A DNA stretch of 64,000 nt from Serilophus lunatus (Eukaryota; Chordata; Aves; Passeriformes; Eurylaimidae): assembly GCA_013399895.1 (NCBI GenBank), contig VXBA01004194.1:218943-282942 (forward strand), read 5' to 3'. The notes below the pieces were generated by a model. It was not told the origin of the DNA. It worked only from the letters and a program-made list of their open reading frames with translations, and did not search any database. Position numbers and translations under genes: made by a program. How positions within the stretch are numbered: the first letter of the stretch is position 1; each line of letters begins with the position of its first letter. Of the stretch, positions 13,324 through 26,403 are shown piece by piece.

Positions 13324-15711
13324 CTGGGAAGAGAAAGGAGATAAAGATGTTGGATGTTGCAGATTATTGAACAGTATGGGGTTCAGATATTATCCTACTT
13401 CCATTAACACTACCATTTAAATCAGCACATGTGAATAACAAACATATAACATCAACACCTTCATTTAGACAGAAAACAATTTAAAAAGAAATGCAAATTA
13501 TGTGAAAACTTCTAGTTCTGCTTATAGCTCTTTCAAATTACTCTTCAAGCTAAGCAACAGAAAAGGGAAGCCTCCAGCTGTACTGAACCACCAGAAGACA
13601 TGCGTAAAACAAAGCATCTGTTCCTTGCGGTTAAGCATGGTCATTTGAAAGGTATATTTGAAATATCTGATTTTTTATTTTTTTTTTCAGAAAAACAAAC
13701 CATAACTGGATAAAAGTATACAAATGACTGTACAAAAATGGCCATTTAAAAAAAAAAACCCTTTGCTCTTTTGGAGCTGATGTGCTGTACAATTTCTCAA
13801 CAGAAAGTTTGGAAACTAATTCAGATTCATTTTTATCTACAAAAGAAGGCTTTTTGCATGTTTTGTGCCAAAATATATATATGTGTATTTATACAAATTT
13901 ATAAATTGGAAATTCAGACAAAATCTTCCTGCATTAAAGAAATTATAGGAGTGAAGCAGTGGATCCACATGTAACTTTGGATCACAGCATATGTAACATA
14001 CGGATACAAAATGCAAAGAAGCACCACAATGGGAGTAGTTCAACATACATAAAGAGTTCATTTATTCTTACAGTTACAATATATAACTGTTTCAAACGTT
14101 ATTTAAAATAACACTTTGGGGTTTTTTTCAGTCCTATTCTCTACTCTTATTTTTTTTATAAGGTTTTCCTCCTTTTTTTCTAGACTTGTTCTTCTCCTCT
14201 GAAAATATCTTTTACTACTGAAATTCCATCTTTGGTTCAACATCTGATCTCAGATTCTTATATTTTAACCACAAACTATACCTTTCCCCACACTGACATC
14301 TGGTACCTCCAGATAAATCAAGATGGGCATTTTCCTCTCAAGCCATCTAGATTTGTCTTTAACCAGGAACACTTTAAACTTTGGAGTGCAATTACTCTTC
14401 AAGTACTATCTAATATAGTATAAACAAGACATTCCACCTTGGTCAGCACCTAAGATGCCATGTGTGTTACTTGGTTTCACTGAAAGTCTTTTGTGGCTCC
14501 TTCTACTGGCTTTGGCTAGGATAACAGTTCATTCTCTTCACAGTGGCTAGTATGATGCTGTTTTGGACTTGTGATGAACACCGTGTTGATAAAACAGGGA
14601 TGTTTCAGTTATCTTTAGCAGTGCTTACCAGAGCCGAGGCCTTTTCGTCTCACATCACCTCCTCAGTAAGGAGGTCAAAGGGCAAGAAGTTGGGAGGGGA
14701 CACAGCTGGAACAATGCCTGATTGAACACCTGGGAATCAGTGAATGAATTACCTGTATTGTTTTGCTAGTATGTGCAGCTTTAGCTTTCCCTATTAAACT
14801 GGTTTTATCTTGATGCATGAGTTTTCCTTTATCCTTCCAATTCTCTCCCTGATCCTGCTAGTTAGGTGAGTGAGTTGCTCTGTAGTGCTTAGTTGCTGGA
14901 TTGGGTTAAAATTCCTTTTTCCTTCAAAAAACATTTCCTGTAAGGAAATTTTCTGGGTATCATTATATCATTTTTCTTTAACCATGCGTTGCTTCTTTAC
15001 CACTGATCCAAATCACATTGTCACAGTGCTTGTTTTTTAACTAATTTAGAAGCACTATTTTCAATTTACAGAACATCTGTTACAATAACAGAAGTTATGT
15101 CATCCAGAGTGACTACATTTTGTATCAAAAGGCAAGTACTGAATTTTATGGTTCATTTTCAACTTATTTTTCCTGTTCTCTTTTTAGACTAAACCCAAAG
15201 TTTGTCATGATAATGTATAATAGTGTTGTTAGAAGTTTTTATTGGTTTCAGTTAATTTTGAACTGTTGTTTTCTGAATTTTAAAGTGAACAGTATAAAAT
15301 AGATTATTAATTATAGATTATTAATTCTCCCCCTCTTAAAACACATAAAGTAATTTAGAAATTTCCTGCATTGGTACCATAACCAGACAACTGCATTAAG
15401 CCAGAATTATTTCAACATACATTGTTTTCATCTATTGCCTGAAGAATACCATCAAGAGGAATAAACAATCCCTTTTCCAGTTACTTAGAGTAATTACACT
15501 GAATTTTTTAAAAAGGCATTTTACTTTGGACTATTTAATTGGAAAATCATACAACCATTAGTATTTAATAGGAACCATGCTCAAGGTTGAAAGACCACTG
15601 AAGTACACATAGGAAGGAAGAGGGATATTGTATGAAAAGTTTCAAATATCAAACTTTTCTTATACTTGAAATTCAATACTTAAGAGCATAAAAAGACAAA
15701 GTACATCTCAT

Positions 15712-15765
15712 TATATATATACACACATATATATGCATACATATACACCTTTGGACAGACAATTT
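15712..15765. repeat. AT/AC/ATGC simple repeat
   Basis: Imperfect dinucleotide tract of TA, CA and ATGC units in the middle of intron 3. It is about 50 bp long and not a pure microsatellite. Confidence 0.75.
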
Positions 15766-18256
15766 GGAAGCCTGCCTTTTTGAAATTAACAAGCAGACTT
15801 AACATTAGAAAAGGCTTTTTGAAGTTTGCATATTGAACTCCGCATCATGCATAGGTCCAGATTCCCATAGCTATTTTGTGAAATTGTCTCTAAAAATTAG
15901 CTTATGGTCATTAGCATTATCTTAATGTTTCTGTTGCACTAATTTTTGTGGTTGGAGTCTTGCTGTATCCAGTTAGGGATGAGGAACAAAACTGAAACTG
16001 AAAACGTATCAATGGTCAAAATATTTTGGAATTGCAGAGATTAAAATCAAGTTGAAAGGACAATGACTATAAAATTCTGTCCTGTCTTTGGCAATGACTG
16101 TTAGTCTACAAAAACAAAGTAGAAACAGAAGTTTCTAATCCTATGATATGCAGTCTCTCAGAAATAACCTATTATGCCCTCTGAAGTCCTCATGAGGTAC
16201 CTTGCACTGGCTTCCTGTAGTTTTTGAATTACAAGGAGTTATTTGAAAAGATCAAGTAAATATCTAAAGGATACAGAGAAACACAACACGATAATTAGAA
16301 TGATACAATTTTAAAAACCGATTGAGTTTGACAAGTCTTGAATCCCATTTAGTGGAAGAGTGCCAGGAAAGCCTGCAGTACTAGCCCCCAGTCAGGGATT
16401 AGAAAAGAAAGACTCTTTAAGTATTGAGAAGAACAACAGCAACAAAACCAACAAAGTCTGGTTTCATTAGATTAGTAATTAAACAGTCTTCAACGCAGAC
16501 AGAAAAAAAGAAGACTACAGTCACGCTCTCCACATTAGGGGGTTTTGTCAGCTACTAACCTGCAAGCTTGGAGAGGACCGAAGTTGCACAAGACCACATG
16601 CAGAGGAAGGACAATCAAGGACCTATGGCTTGACCTCGATCGACACAAGCAGAGAAAGGGGACAGCAGGCAGATTCTATTTGGTGGAGTTGAAGAAGTGA
16701 CCATCTACCTGTTCTGTGAAGGGAATGTATTGTGGGGCATTTGACACTCTTAGCCACTCCTAGCACATGCACAGGCAGCAAAATTTATAAACCTTTTAGT
16801 AGAGGAAACATCCTAATGCTACATTCAACTTTCTGAGGTACAGGTTTGTGTAGTGTTAAAAGTTGCCAATTATTCTCTCTTTCCTTGTAAAAAAAAATCT
16901 TTTTTAATTATACTCCTGACGTGATTTAATTTTAAAGTGGAAGGAAAGAATCAAATAGAGTTGTAACTGACAAAGTTGGAAAGACTGGCTCCTTTTCAAA
17001 ATGGCTCACGTAATGTAATAGAAATCATGACAACAAGCTTTAAAGAGCTTTTTATCCTCTAAAGACTGAAATTATTTTTTGTTTTCTTCAGAGTAAGCAC
17101 TTGAAAGCCAAATTTCCTAAACATTAAAATGATGTTTCTTGTAAAAATTATTTCTTTTTTATTATTGTATCATAAAAAATAGAAGGAGAAAATATACGTG
17201 CATTATTTTTTTATTTTTCTCAGACATTATCTGATACTTAGTGTATGATAAACCGTAGTCACTAGCTGCATAGGAAAAGCATTTTCTTCTGAGTTACATC
17301 TTTAAATATTTTCTGATTGTTGCCACACACTATATTTTTAAGCTCTAGTAGGGGCAGTCTTGTTCATTTAAAATACAAGATTATTTTGAATTAAGTACTA
17401 TCTGACTTCTGGAGTCATGCTTTACTGAATTGTTATGGGTTTTTATCTGTGTATCAAGAAAAATATTTCAAGACTGCATCATATTAAATATTTAACACCT
17501 ATTTATTGCTTGTGCAACTTCAGAGGATTTAGTTAATTTACTTCAGAGGTGAATTGAGTTCTTAAGCTTTATTGATTTGTTGTTAACACACTCAGAGGTC
17601 AATAAAACAATCACAGATTTACATTATTTTTTGTCTGTTTAAAACTACAAAGGAGAATCGGAAATCGGTATTAAAGGGCTCCTTAAATTCAAAGAATATC
17701 TGATGGCTATAGTGAGACAAGAATAGTTTACAAGCCCATATATATGGGATTTAGCGGTGAAAAATAAGGAGATCATAAATGTTTATCTTTGGCTTGATTA
17801 AACTGCTATCCTTAAAAAAACAGAGTAATTCATAATGTATTGAATTGTTATTCAAGACAATTCCATCACATTTAATTATTGGTACTTTTTTAAAGTCAGT
17901 ACTGGTGGTTTTTCTCTAAATTGCACGCTGGCTTAAGTACCAGCCAATTCAGTGAAGCCCTGTATATTCACATTTCACAGGCTGATGACAGCGCAGTCTT
18001 TTTAGGAGGGGGAAACCCCCCTGCTTCTAGGTCTTCAGACAGTGACGTTTCTATCCCAGTTGCCACTGCCTCTAATATCACTGCTTTCTAAATGAGCCAT
18101 GACTCTGAACACTTGTACACAACTTTTGAAGACTGTTGCATTACTGTAGTCCTTTTTTCTGTTTTATGTTCTAGTCTGGTCTCTCTGATCCTCTAGTAAA
18201 GTCTGATGTTAATGGTGGGATGTCCTGGGGGTAGAATGAGGGAGAGGGGGTCAATA

Positions 18257-19688
18257 TGTGGTGGTTTAATCTACTTTTTAGCATTCAGGGGGCAGGTTCA
18301 ATGAAAGTGACGGAAAACTGGATAGAGTTGTAGCAGGTGAACAATTTATTCCAAGAGAATTAAATTGGAGGAAGGAATAACTTACAGGAGACTTCAGAAT
18401 TACATTGAGGGACCCCCAACATGCAAGAAAAAAGAAACACACAAAAAGGGGAAAAAAAAAAACAACAAAAAGAAAGGGAAACTGTTCCTTTCAGCTAGAT
18501 GACTAGTTGAAAGAAACTGGGAGGAAGGGGTAGGAAAGGGTGTCTCTTTCTTTTCTTTCTCTCTGAAGGACTTCAGGCTCTCTAAACTCTCTGAAAAACA
18601 TAAACAGAGGTGAAAACGATTCTCTGTCTCTCCTTTCTGAAGGATACTTGCTAGCAAGCTGGAAATGGCTCTCGGGTTGAGACAAATGGGTGGAATCTCG
18701 CCGTGGCCTGCAGGCACTGGACACCAGGGCTGTGATCCTTCTCCTCGCAGCAGCAGCCAAAAAAGAGAGCGGGGCGGGGCCGTGCCTCGACTTTTAAGCT
18801 TTCTCTGTCTCGCGTGAATATCGTCGCCTTCTTCCTGGCTAAGCTGGGTTCTCATTCATCCAGCCAGTCGGGCCCTTCCTCAGTTTCTGGTGTTTTCTCG
18901 TCGAGGAACTCACGAGTCTCAGTCGTTAGGCGCCATCTTTGTTTTCATGGCGGCAGCACCTCAGAGATGCCACAGCGCCAACACGGTGCCAGGGCCAGCC
19001 TTCTACTGTTGTCCAGAAACAGCAGTGGTGCTGAAATTCCCGGCCATGGCTGGCCCGGAGTGAGGTGCCGCTGCCTGTGCTCTTCGATGGAGATGAGGAG
19101 CTGCCGCTGCCCCGGAGGGACGCTGGGGCTTCCCCATAGCCGTGCCCCCAGGCCACTGCTCACGCCAGGAAGCCACTGTGCCCGTGCGGGAAGGGACGGT
19201 CCCGGCCGCACACTTCACAGGGAAGGGCCCCCATGCTCCCGGGAGCGGCGGAGGTGAAGGGGGGGGCCTAGAAACTGACGCCCCGCTCTGGCCCCCCGCT
19301 GCCGGGAGCTTGGAGGGCGCGGAGCTACCACCCAGCCCCGGTCCTGACCTCAGGGGTACCAGGACTGGCGCAGGCCCTGCTCCGTCCTGGCCCCGGTGGG
19401 TACAGGGAGGGCAGGCCCTCGTGCTCCCAGGGAGCCCGAGGCGAAGAGCCGCCACCCGGCGCCCAGTCCCGGTCCCGTCCCTACTCCAGGAGAGCAGCTG
19501 AAGCAAGGGTCTTCCCCCTCATCCCGGTCCTGGCGGGGGCAACCTCTTTTCTTGAAACAGCTTTTGAGGAAAATTGAATTTTAATTCAGGTAAGTGGGGT
19601 TACTTACATTTTTCCTCCTCTCAAAATCTAAGAACACCCCTAAGCCCCCTTTGACTCCCCATGACCTCAGCCCCTTCAAACTAGTACA
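18257..19688 (-). mobile_element. Solo LTR, family A copy 1 (ERVL-like), sense to PCSK5
   Basis: A 1.43-kb GC-rich solo LTR on the minus strand. On that strand it starts TGTACTAGTTTGAAGG at 19688 and ends AACCACCACA at 18257. The flanking 5-mers are CAATA (18252-18256) and CAATG (19689-19693), a 5-bp duplication with one change. It aligns with the plus-strand copy at 46036-47333 over the start block, the CCTCAAAA block, the TTAAAAG promoter-like box (here 18791-18798), the TTTTTCAG module (18592-18598) and the AATAAA signal (18345-18350). No pol or gag lies beside it. A 5-bp duplication fits ERVL-type integration. Many overlapping frames at 18400-19580 are by-products of its GC content. It is the one long LTR here in the same orientation as the host gene. 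Confidence 0.85.
18345..18350 (-). terminator. LTR polyadenylation signal (AATAAA) in sense with PCSK5
   Basis: AATAAA on the minus strand (TTTATT on the plus strand), about 90 bases before the 3' end of the family A solo LTR. The related copy has AATAAA at the matching place (47237-47242). Being in the host sense orientation inside intron 3, it could end PCSK5 transcripts early; no evidence here shows that it does. Confidence 0.6.
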
Positions 19689-20454
19689 CAATGAGAGGGA
19701 GGGATGTGAGACAACAGGACTTGTTCAAGTGGCTGAAGGAAAGATACATGTCTCAAGGGACAAAATTGAGTAGGAAATGCAGGGCACTTATAGGTCAAAA
19801 CATGATGGCAGTTGCATCTTCCATTGTCAGTAATAGTGAAAGAACTTTTTCCCTGTTGTAAGTATTTGGTATTCCTGGGGCTAGAGCTGTTTCACGGCGC
19901 CTTCAGTTCAGCAATAAACATCTGTGCTACTTGATAGCTAGAAATGTTTTCCCTAAGAACCATTAAAAAGCCGTCAGGTGGGTTATTGTACTTTTAGTCC
20001 TATTACTTACTTGGTTGGTATATCAGAGGAGATTATTACTTGCCAGAGGACAAACTTTAAGGTTACAAAACTACTCTCCAGACAACAGTATAATAATCAC
20101 TTCACACCCTCCTTAGACAGCCTTACCAAAATATTTAATCTAACTGGAAATCACTGGAAATGCATGCTGTGAAAATTTGTTAACAGTTAGAAGATCAGAC
20201 TTAGATGAATGGCTGTGATTTGGGTTTGTCTGTGAGGAAGTAAGCACTGTAGGCACCACTGGGCTTTACCATATGACCACGCTATGACTGATGAACTCAA
20301 GGCCCACTGTGAATATAAGACTAACCTGGGAAGATAAGGCCATACAGCCAGAGAGGGTGATTATTTATATTTTGCAGATGAGATCATGTGGCAGAAATGA
20401 GAGAACTAGTCCAGAGAAATCTAGAGAGGCCTTGGAGGGAAAAGGCTAATCAAG

Positions 20455-20625
20455 AACAAAAAAACCACAGCACTACCCCTCCCCACCTCCCAAACCAGAA
20501 AACCAAACCAACACAACAAAACCCAACCAACCAACCAAATACAACAAAACAGAATAAAACAAAAACAACCACACCAAAAAAACCCCAAGCCAACCACCAC
20601 CACCAACAACAACAACAAACACCCT
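20455..20625. repeat. A/C-only low-complexity tract
   Basis: About 170 bases made almost entirely of A and C on the plus strand (CCAA, CAA and CCA units and A runs), so T and G only on the PCSK5 sense strand. It holds CAAC and ACCAACC-type repeats but no constant unit. Frames across it (20388-20627 plus; 20421-20664 minus) are low-complexity artefacts. Confidence 0.85.
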
Positions 20626-22235
20626 AGCACATGAGAAGTTCTGGAAAAGACATGGAAGTATCACATAACAATTCTTGCTACTGTATCAGGAAATTTGACT
20701 CAGTTGATTAAATTTTAAAGTTCTTCTGCATTGCTGAAGTAGGTTAGTCCAGAGAAATATGACACAGGTGTGCATCAAGGGCTGCGAAAAATAGACACTG
20801 AAGGTAAGAATGTCAAAATTGCAAGTCTTACAGGAAGATTCAGCAGTGTCAGGATTGAGGCTGTTCAGAAAACATAGATATTGCAGAAAGGTTCTAGAGA
20901 AGTCCAATGCATTTGCAAACACTTTTTATGGACACTTGGACGCACACCAATGTCCATGGAGCTTTCTAGTAAGAGGACTTTAAGAGACTTAGAGAGCTGG
21001 TTCTAAACAAAACCCTGACTTTATCACTAAAAACACACGGATGGCATTGACTGCAGCAGTGCTAAGAAGGAACTTCTCCCAGATGCAAATAAAGTAATTG
21101 AACATATGGAACTAATGTGAAAGCACATTTTTGAACTCATACGAGAGGAATGTATTCCTGTAGACAGATGGAATATACAATTTCAGAATAAGCATCTTTT
21201 ATGCACATCAAAGACTCAAAAATATAACTTGTCCAACACCAAACTGGAAAAATCACATTCACAACAGTAGGCTTACATAGAGTCTATGTGTAGGGCGGTG
21301 TCTATATTGAAATTATATCCATTTGTGATGACTGCCTTAGAATTTGCAGAGATTTTTACAAATCCAGGAAATCTGCAGAGAAAACACTCAAAGTACTATA
21401 GAAACCTATGAACACAGCATTGTCAGAAGGGAACAATATATACAATCAGAAATCAGAGCTAAGAGTTCTTAATTTTATGATTGTTGACAATTCCTCTGTG
21501 TCCTCCACTTTTCCTGGTAGTACAGCTAGAAAATACTCATTGTGCTTGTCATATTATAATACTCTTTGCATTCTCCTCTGTCATTCCTACCATCATTACC
21601 CACAATTCTATGATTCTTGTCAGATGGCCTTCTGACTCTTTGCTCACTCCATTTTCAAATCTGAGCTGTAAATGGACTTTTTTTTCTTCTTTGTTTTGTT
21701 TCTCTTACTGACTCTGCTGTTCAACTGGAAATGCTATTTTAAAATGAATGTGTGCAAAAACACATCGCAAAGTTAGAAAAGGTCTTCCAAGTAAAAGAGG
21801 CAAATCTCACGGAAATATAATGTACCTCCATAAATTACCTGGGGTTTTGTTTTCAACTGTTATGTTCTACCATGGAAGTAAACCATGTTACAAAAAACAT
21901 TTTTGCTTACTTAAAAACTGTAGTGAGATCTTGGGATCCATTAGTGATACAGTATGAATCCGTAAGTACTTAATAATAACACAGCCACTCATAAGGAAGC
22001 TAACAGAAGATTTGGCATGTCAGTTTGTACTTTGAATCCATTATGATGACTTAACATATAGTTTGGTCATTTTCTTTAAAGAATCATTACTTACCACGTG
22101 CAATTACTAAGTCTCAAATCTTAAGAGGTTTCAGCGCTTCCTTGTAGTTCAGGAAAGTTGAAATTATGTTTTTATATAACACACACTCAAATCAAATGAC
22201 AGAAAAATTAGTGGAGTGGAAAGTACAGAGAGTAA

Positions 22236-22942
22236 TACACACAGAATTAATTAACAAGGTTGGAAAAGACCATGGAGATCATCAAGTTCAACCTTTACCT
22301 AGGTTAACAACCTATCCAACATCAGTCTAACATCTATACCATCTAAACCATTTAAACCATCTAAACCATACCACTAAGTTCATCATCTAACCTATCCTTA
22401 AACACATCCAGGGACGGTGACTCCACCACCCTGGGAAGTCCATTCCAGTGTGAGATCACTCCCACTGTGAAAAAGTTCCTCCTGATATCCAACCTAAACC
22501 TCCCATGATGCAGCCTAAGACTGTGTCCTCTCGTCCTGTCACTAGGAGCCTGAGAGAAGAGACCGACCCCCGCCTGACTACACCCTCCTTTCAGGTAGTT
22601 ATAGACAGCGATAAGGTCACCCCTGAGCCTCCTCTTCTCCAGGCTGAACACTCTCAGCTCCCTCAGCGCTTCCTCATGGGGCTTGTGCTCCAGCCCCTTC
22701 ACCATCCTCGTTGCCCTTCTCTGGACACATTCCAGCAACTCAATATCCTTCTTAAACTGAGGGGCCCAGAACTGGACACAGGACTCAAGCTGTGGCCTAA
22801 CCAGTGCCGAGTACAAGGGAAGGAAAACTTCCCTGGTCCTACCTGGCAACACTATTCTTGATGCAGGCCAGGATGCCATTGGCCTTCTTGGCCACCTGGG
22901 CACACTGCTGACTCATATCCAGCTTCCTATCAACCAGCACCA
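22236..22942 (-). mobile_element. CR1 LINE 3' part, twin of the copy at 1-735
   Basis: Minus-strand CR1 of the same subfamily as 1-735, very similar by eye across ORF2 and the 3' UTR. Its 5' end matches from the block encoding DRKLDMSQQCAQVAKK onward, so it is 5'-truncated at about 22942. ORF2 is split by a frame change near 22840-22900; the main remaining frame is 22361-22903. The 3' UTR has four 9-bp GTTTAGATG-type units (near 22330-22375) where the twin has three, and the same AATTCTGTG plus TG tail. It is in sense with PCSK5. Confidence 0.93.
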
Positions 22943-23895
22943 GAGACAGAGTGACAGAGTGATCTGTATCACTTGTGAAGGTGAATCTATTTAAGTGCTG
23001 TGTTTGTAATAAAATTTCATATAAAACCATACATAAAATTACGCCTGTAGGACTGAGAGTGCAAGGCATAAAATGAGAGAGTGCAGAGAAACACAGTAAT
23101 GGTTAAAATGGTTAAAAGGATTTAAAATGAGAGCTAGACAGTCATCTACACCTTCAAGAAGATGCTCTATGAAGATACATATTATTCTTTCATAGTTAAG
23201 TAGTGGGATGGCAAGAAAAGTAGGTCAACATAGTTTTTTAAATGACAGCAGTGATACTATTCATGGAATGATAAATGTATATATCATTGTATTGATGTTT
23301 CACAAAGGATGATACTGGAAAATGAGCAATGAATTGTTGCTTGTTTCCTTGATGCTTGTTTTCTGAAATAAGTGCTGTAAACACAATTTACAGTGATTCT
23401 TAACAAGCTCCAGGAATTTATCTGAGAGGGTGAAGACAGACTTGATTGAAGCATACAAGTGACACAGATAATATTTTTGAAGGGGGAACATTTAGTTAAT
23501 CTAGCAGAGAAGGGCCTAACAAGATAAGTACAGTGCAAGATAAACACAAAACTGTAAGGTATAAGATTTTTAATAGTTAATCATTAAGACAATGCTCAAT
23601 CAAACTAAAGGAAAATTAACCAAAGGAATTCAGATTCTGATGCTGGCTTCTCTGGGACTAAAGCAGCTCTGTGGCAAGAACTACACAGAAGCCTCAGTAG
23701 GGAGTATGACAAGGGAGAAATAAACTTTTTTCTGCCATTTATCTGTCTTCAAATCCTTCGAGAGGAAGCTTCCATTTATTCAGTTTGGTGCTGACTCAAA
23801 TATAAAAATATTATGAATAACTTTAAATACACATAGAAACATTAATTACTGAGACTCAAACTCAACTAAATATGCAAAGCAATAGTGTCAAAAGG

Positions 23896-24005
23896 GAATC
23901 ATAGATTTGGTTGGGTTGGAAAGGACTTTTAAAGGTCATCTAGTTGAACCTCTCTGCAATAAGCAGGGATCTATCCACTATCTCTTTGGAGAGGCAATAG
24001 GCCTC
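23896..24005 (-). mobile_element. CR1 3'-end relic
   Basis: The plus strand shows AATCATAGA, then GGTTGGAAAGGAC, then TCATCTAGTTGAACC, which is the reverse complement of a CR1 3' end. Only about 110 bases are recognisable. Old and diverged. Confidence 0.75.
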
Positions 24006-24689
24006 TCAAATGAACCGGTCTGTTGGCAGATGAGTAGCTGTGCAGATTGAAGCATAGAATTGACATGAAGCATTTAAATAAGGTGATTTTTAAAAACTTT
24101 TTCTCCCTTTTGACATTTTGGAGGAATGAGGCCTACAGCTATAAGACATGCCACGAAATGTGGGGCTGAGGAATTAGTATGCGCACGATAGCCTGCTGAT
24201 GAGGTGATAGGTTATCAGATGCAGAATGATCATTAGTGCTGCAATCAGCCAGAGGGAAGAGGGAATGATGCTAAATTGTCACCCATTCTATTCTGCCTTT
24301 GCACAAGACACATAGTCTTTGTAATCTCTCAATTACTCTCCATATCTTGTTTATACATAAAGTGGTTGCCCACCACTGCTTATGATGGAAGTTACAGAAT
24401 ATTTGACTACAATATCACCTCCACTACTCACAAAAGTATGAACTGATTTGAAATGCTTTGGGGCAACCACCTTGCAGATCAGTCAAAGAGCTTGCTCCTC
24501 TTTACTCTGCAAAACAGGACACCTCCTTGGTAAGATTTGTGCCTCCAACTGTGTGAGTATACTCAGGAACACTTGTGCATAATGCTGTACTTACATTGTG
24601 CATGTTTAGTGATGTATCACTGACAATCTAGAAGAATATATAAGAAGTCTTTAAGAAAGGAGAGATCATATAGATTCTCCTGGAAGAAG

Positions 24690-26170
24690 GTTTTGCCACC
24701 AGATTAAGGTCAAGGGACCTGCTCAAGAGATCCAATTCTTGGGAGTAAAGTGGCAAGACAGATGCTGACAGATCCCAACAGAAGTTGTGAATAAGATCAC
24801 TACAATGTCTCTACTGACTAGCAAGAAGGAAACACAAGCTTTCCTAGGTGATATAGGCTTCTGGAGGATGCACGACCCAGAATATAGTCAGATCATGAGC
24901 CCTCTCTACATGGTAACCTGCAAGAAGAATGATTTCCACTGGGCCTCTGAGCAACAGGCTTTTGAACAGACCAGATGGGAGATTGCTCAAGTAGTACCCT
25001 TTGGACCAGTCAGGACAGGACCAAAGGTGAAGAACATACTCTACTCTGCAGCTGGGGATAAGGTCTTTCCTGGAACCACTGGCAAAACTGCCTGGTGAGA
25101 CTCCAGGACAACTGCTTGGATTCTGGAGCCAAGGCTACAGAGGATCTGAGGCCAACTACACCCCAACAGAGAAAGAGATCTCAGCAGGCTATGAAGGGAT
25201 TCAAGCTGTCTCAGAAGTGATCAGCACAGAAACACAGCTTCTCCTAGCACTCTGACTACCAGTGCTGGGGTGGATGTTCAAAGGGAAGTTTCTCTCCAGG
25301 CATCATGTCACTGACACTACATGGAGCAAGTGGATTGCTTTCATAACACAGTGCGCCCATATTGGAAACCCTAATTGCCCTTGGATCTTGGAGATAATCA
25401 CCAACTGGCCTGAAGATGACAACTTTGGTCTAGCGGATGAACATGAGGAAAAGAATGTGATGCATGCTGAGGAGGCTCCACCATACAGCCAGCTGTCGGA
25501 CAACAGTAAGTGCTAATGCTCTTTTCACTGACAGCTCCCATTGCATTGTGGGAACAGACCGAAAATGGAAAGCAGCTGTATGGAGCCACATACAACAACT
25601 CGAAGGATCAAGTCAGTTTGCTGAACTCGAAGCTGTGCAACTGGCTTTAGACATTGCTGAGTGAGAGGAGTGGCCAAAGCTCTATCTTTGTACTGACTCA
25701 GGGATGGTGACCAGTGCCCTATGGGGATGGCTGGACAGAGGGAAGAAGGCCAAGTGGCAACACAGAGGGAAACTCATTTGGGCTTCCAAGATATGGCAAG
25801 GCATCGCTGTCAGGGCAAAGAAACTGATTGTGAAAGTTCATCATGTAGATGCACATGTGCCTAAGAGTTGAGCCAATGAAGAACACCGTAAAAACAACCA
25901 GGCAGATTGCGCCACACAAGTTAAGGTGTCACAGGTATATCTAGACTGGCAGCACACGGGAGAGTTGTTCTTACTCCGACGGGCCCATGATGCTTCAGGT
26001 CGTCAGGGCACGAATGCCACTTAGAGATGGGCATGAGACCGAAGGGTGGATTTAACTATGGACATTATTTCCCAGGTTATCCACGAGTGTGAGATACATT
26101 GTAGTGTACCCTGTAATACACTTGAGAGGCATGTTAGGGAAAACAGTTTGGATTAATTCTCACTCCAGCA
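24690..26170 (+). pseudogene. ERVL-type endogenous retrovirus pol fragment (RT end, RNase H, integrase N-terminus), broken
   Basis: Decayed pol of an avian ERVL-like element, plus strand, antisense to PCSK5. In order: the end of reverse transcriptase and connection region (24690-25260, with strings such as TSKKETQAFLG and YTPTEKE), RNase H (about 25500-25900; the first acidic motif reads FTDSS, followed by an AELEAVQLAL helix and a CTDSG motif), and the start of the integrase zinc finger (about 25960-26110; the His residues and HECE are still visible). The frame changes at least twice and in-frame stops occur (25096 and 25254 areas), so it is not functional. The polymerase active site, gag and the 5' LTR are absent. 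Most of the integrase is also missing before the 3' LTR at 26404. Confidence 0.85.
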
Positions 26171-26403
26171 AAGGCAAACCCATTCGTGGGGTTGTTTTTG
26201 CTTAGGGAGCTGGCTGTATGTGGTGGATAATGCAGAAAGATGGGAAAACACAATGCATACCACATGGAGATCTAATATTCAGGTAAAAATGCCCACAACA
26301 TTGTATCTGTGCCTATATCTGTATGTATATATTTGCTTATACAGCAGAAAGTTTGAGTTCAATTTAGCATGTTGGTATGGAAAGGGAAAATTGAGGTGGA
26401 TAC
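26171..26403 (+). mobile_element. ERVL 3' non-pol segment before the LTR, no env visible
   Basis: About 230 bases between the broken integrase remnant and the LTR. Broken frames only; I see no envelope gene, in line with ERVL elements, which lack env. A purine-rich run (GGAAAGGGAAAATTGAGG, near 26379-26398) sits just before the LTR start and may be the old polypurine tract. Confidence 0.6.

Noticed and set aside
18400..19584. Long overlapping frames on both strands
   Set aside because: GC-rich LTR A sequence; the frames are not kept in the related copy at 46036-47333.
20340..20400. MIR-like core (TTTTGCAGATGAGATC)
   Set aside because: Only about 15 bases agree; too short to call.
20388..20664. 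Asn/Thr/Pro/Gln-rich and hydrophobic frames at the A/C tract
   Set aside because: Low-complexity translation of a simple-sequence tract.
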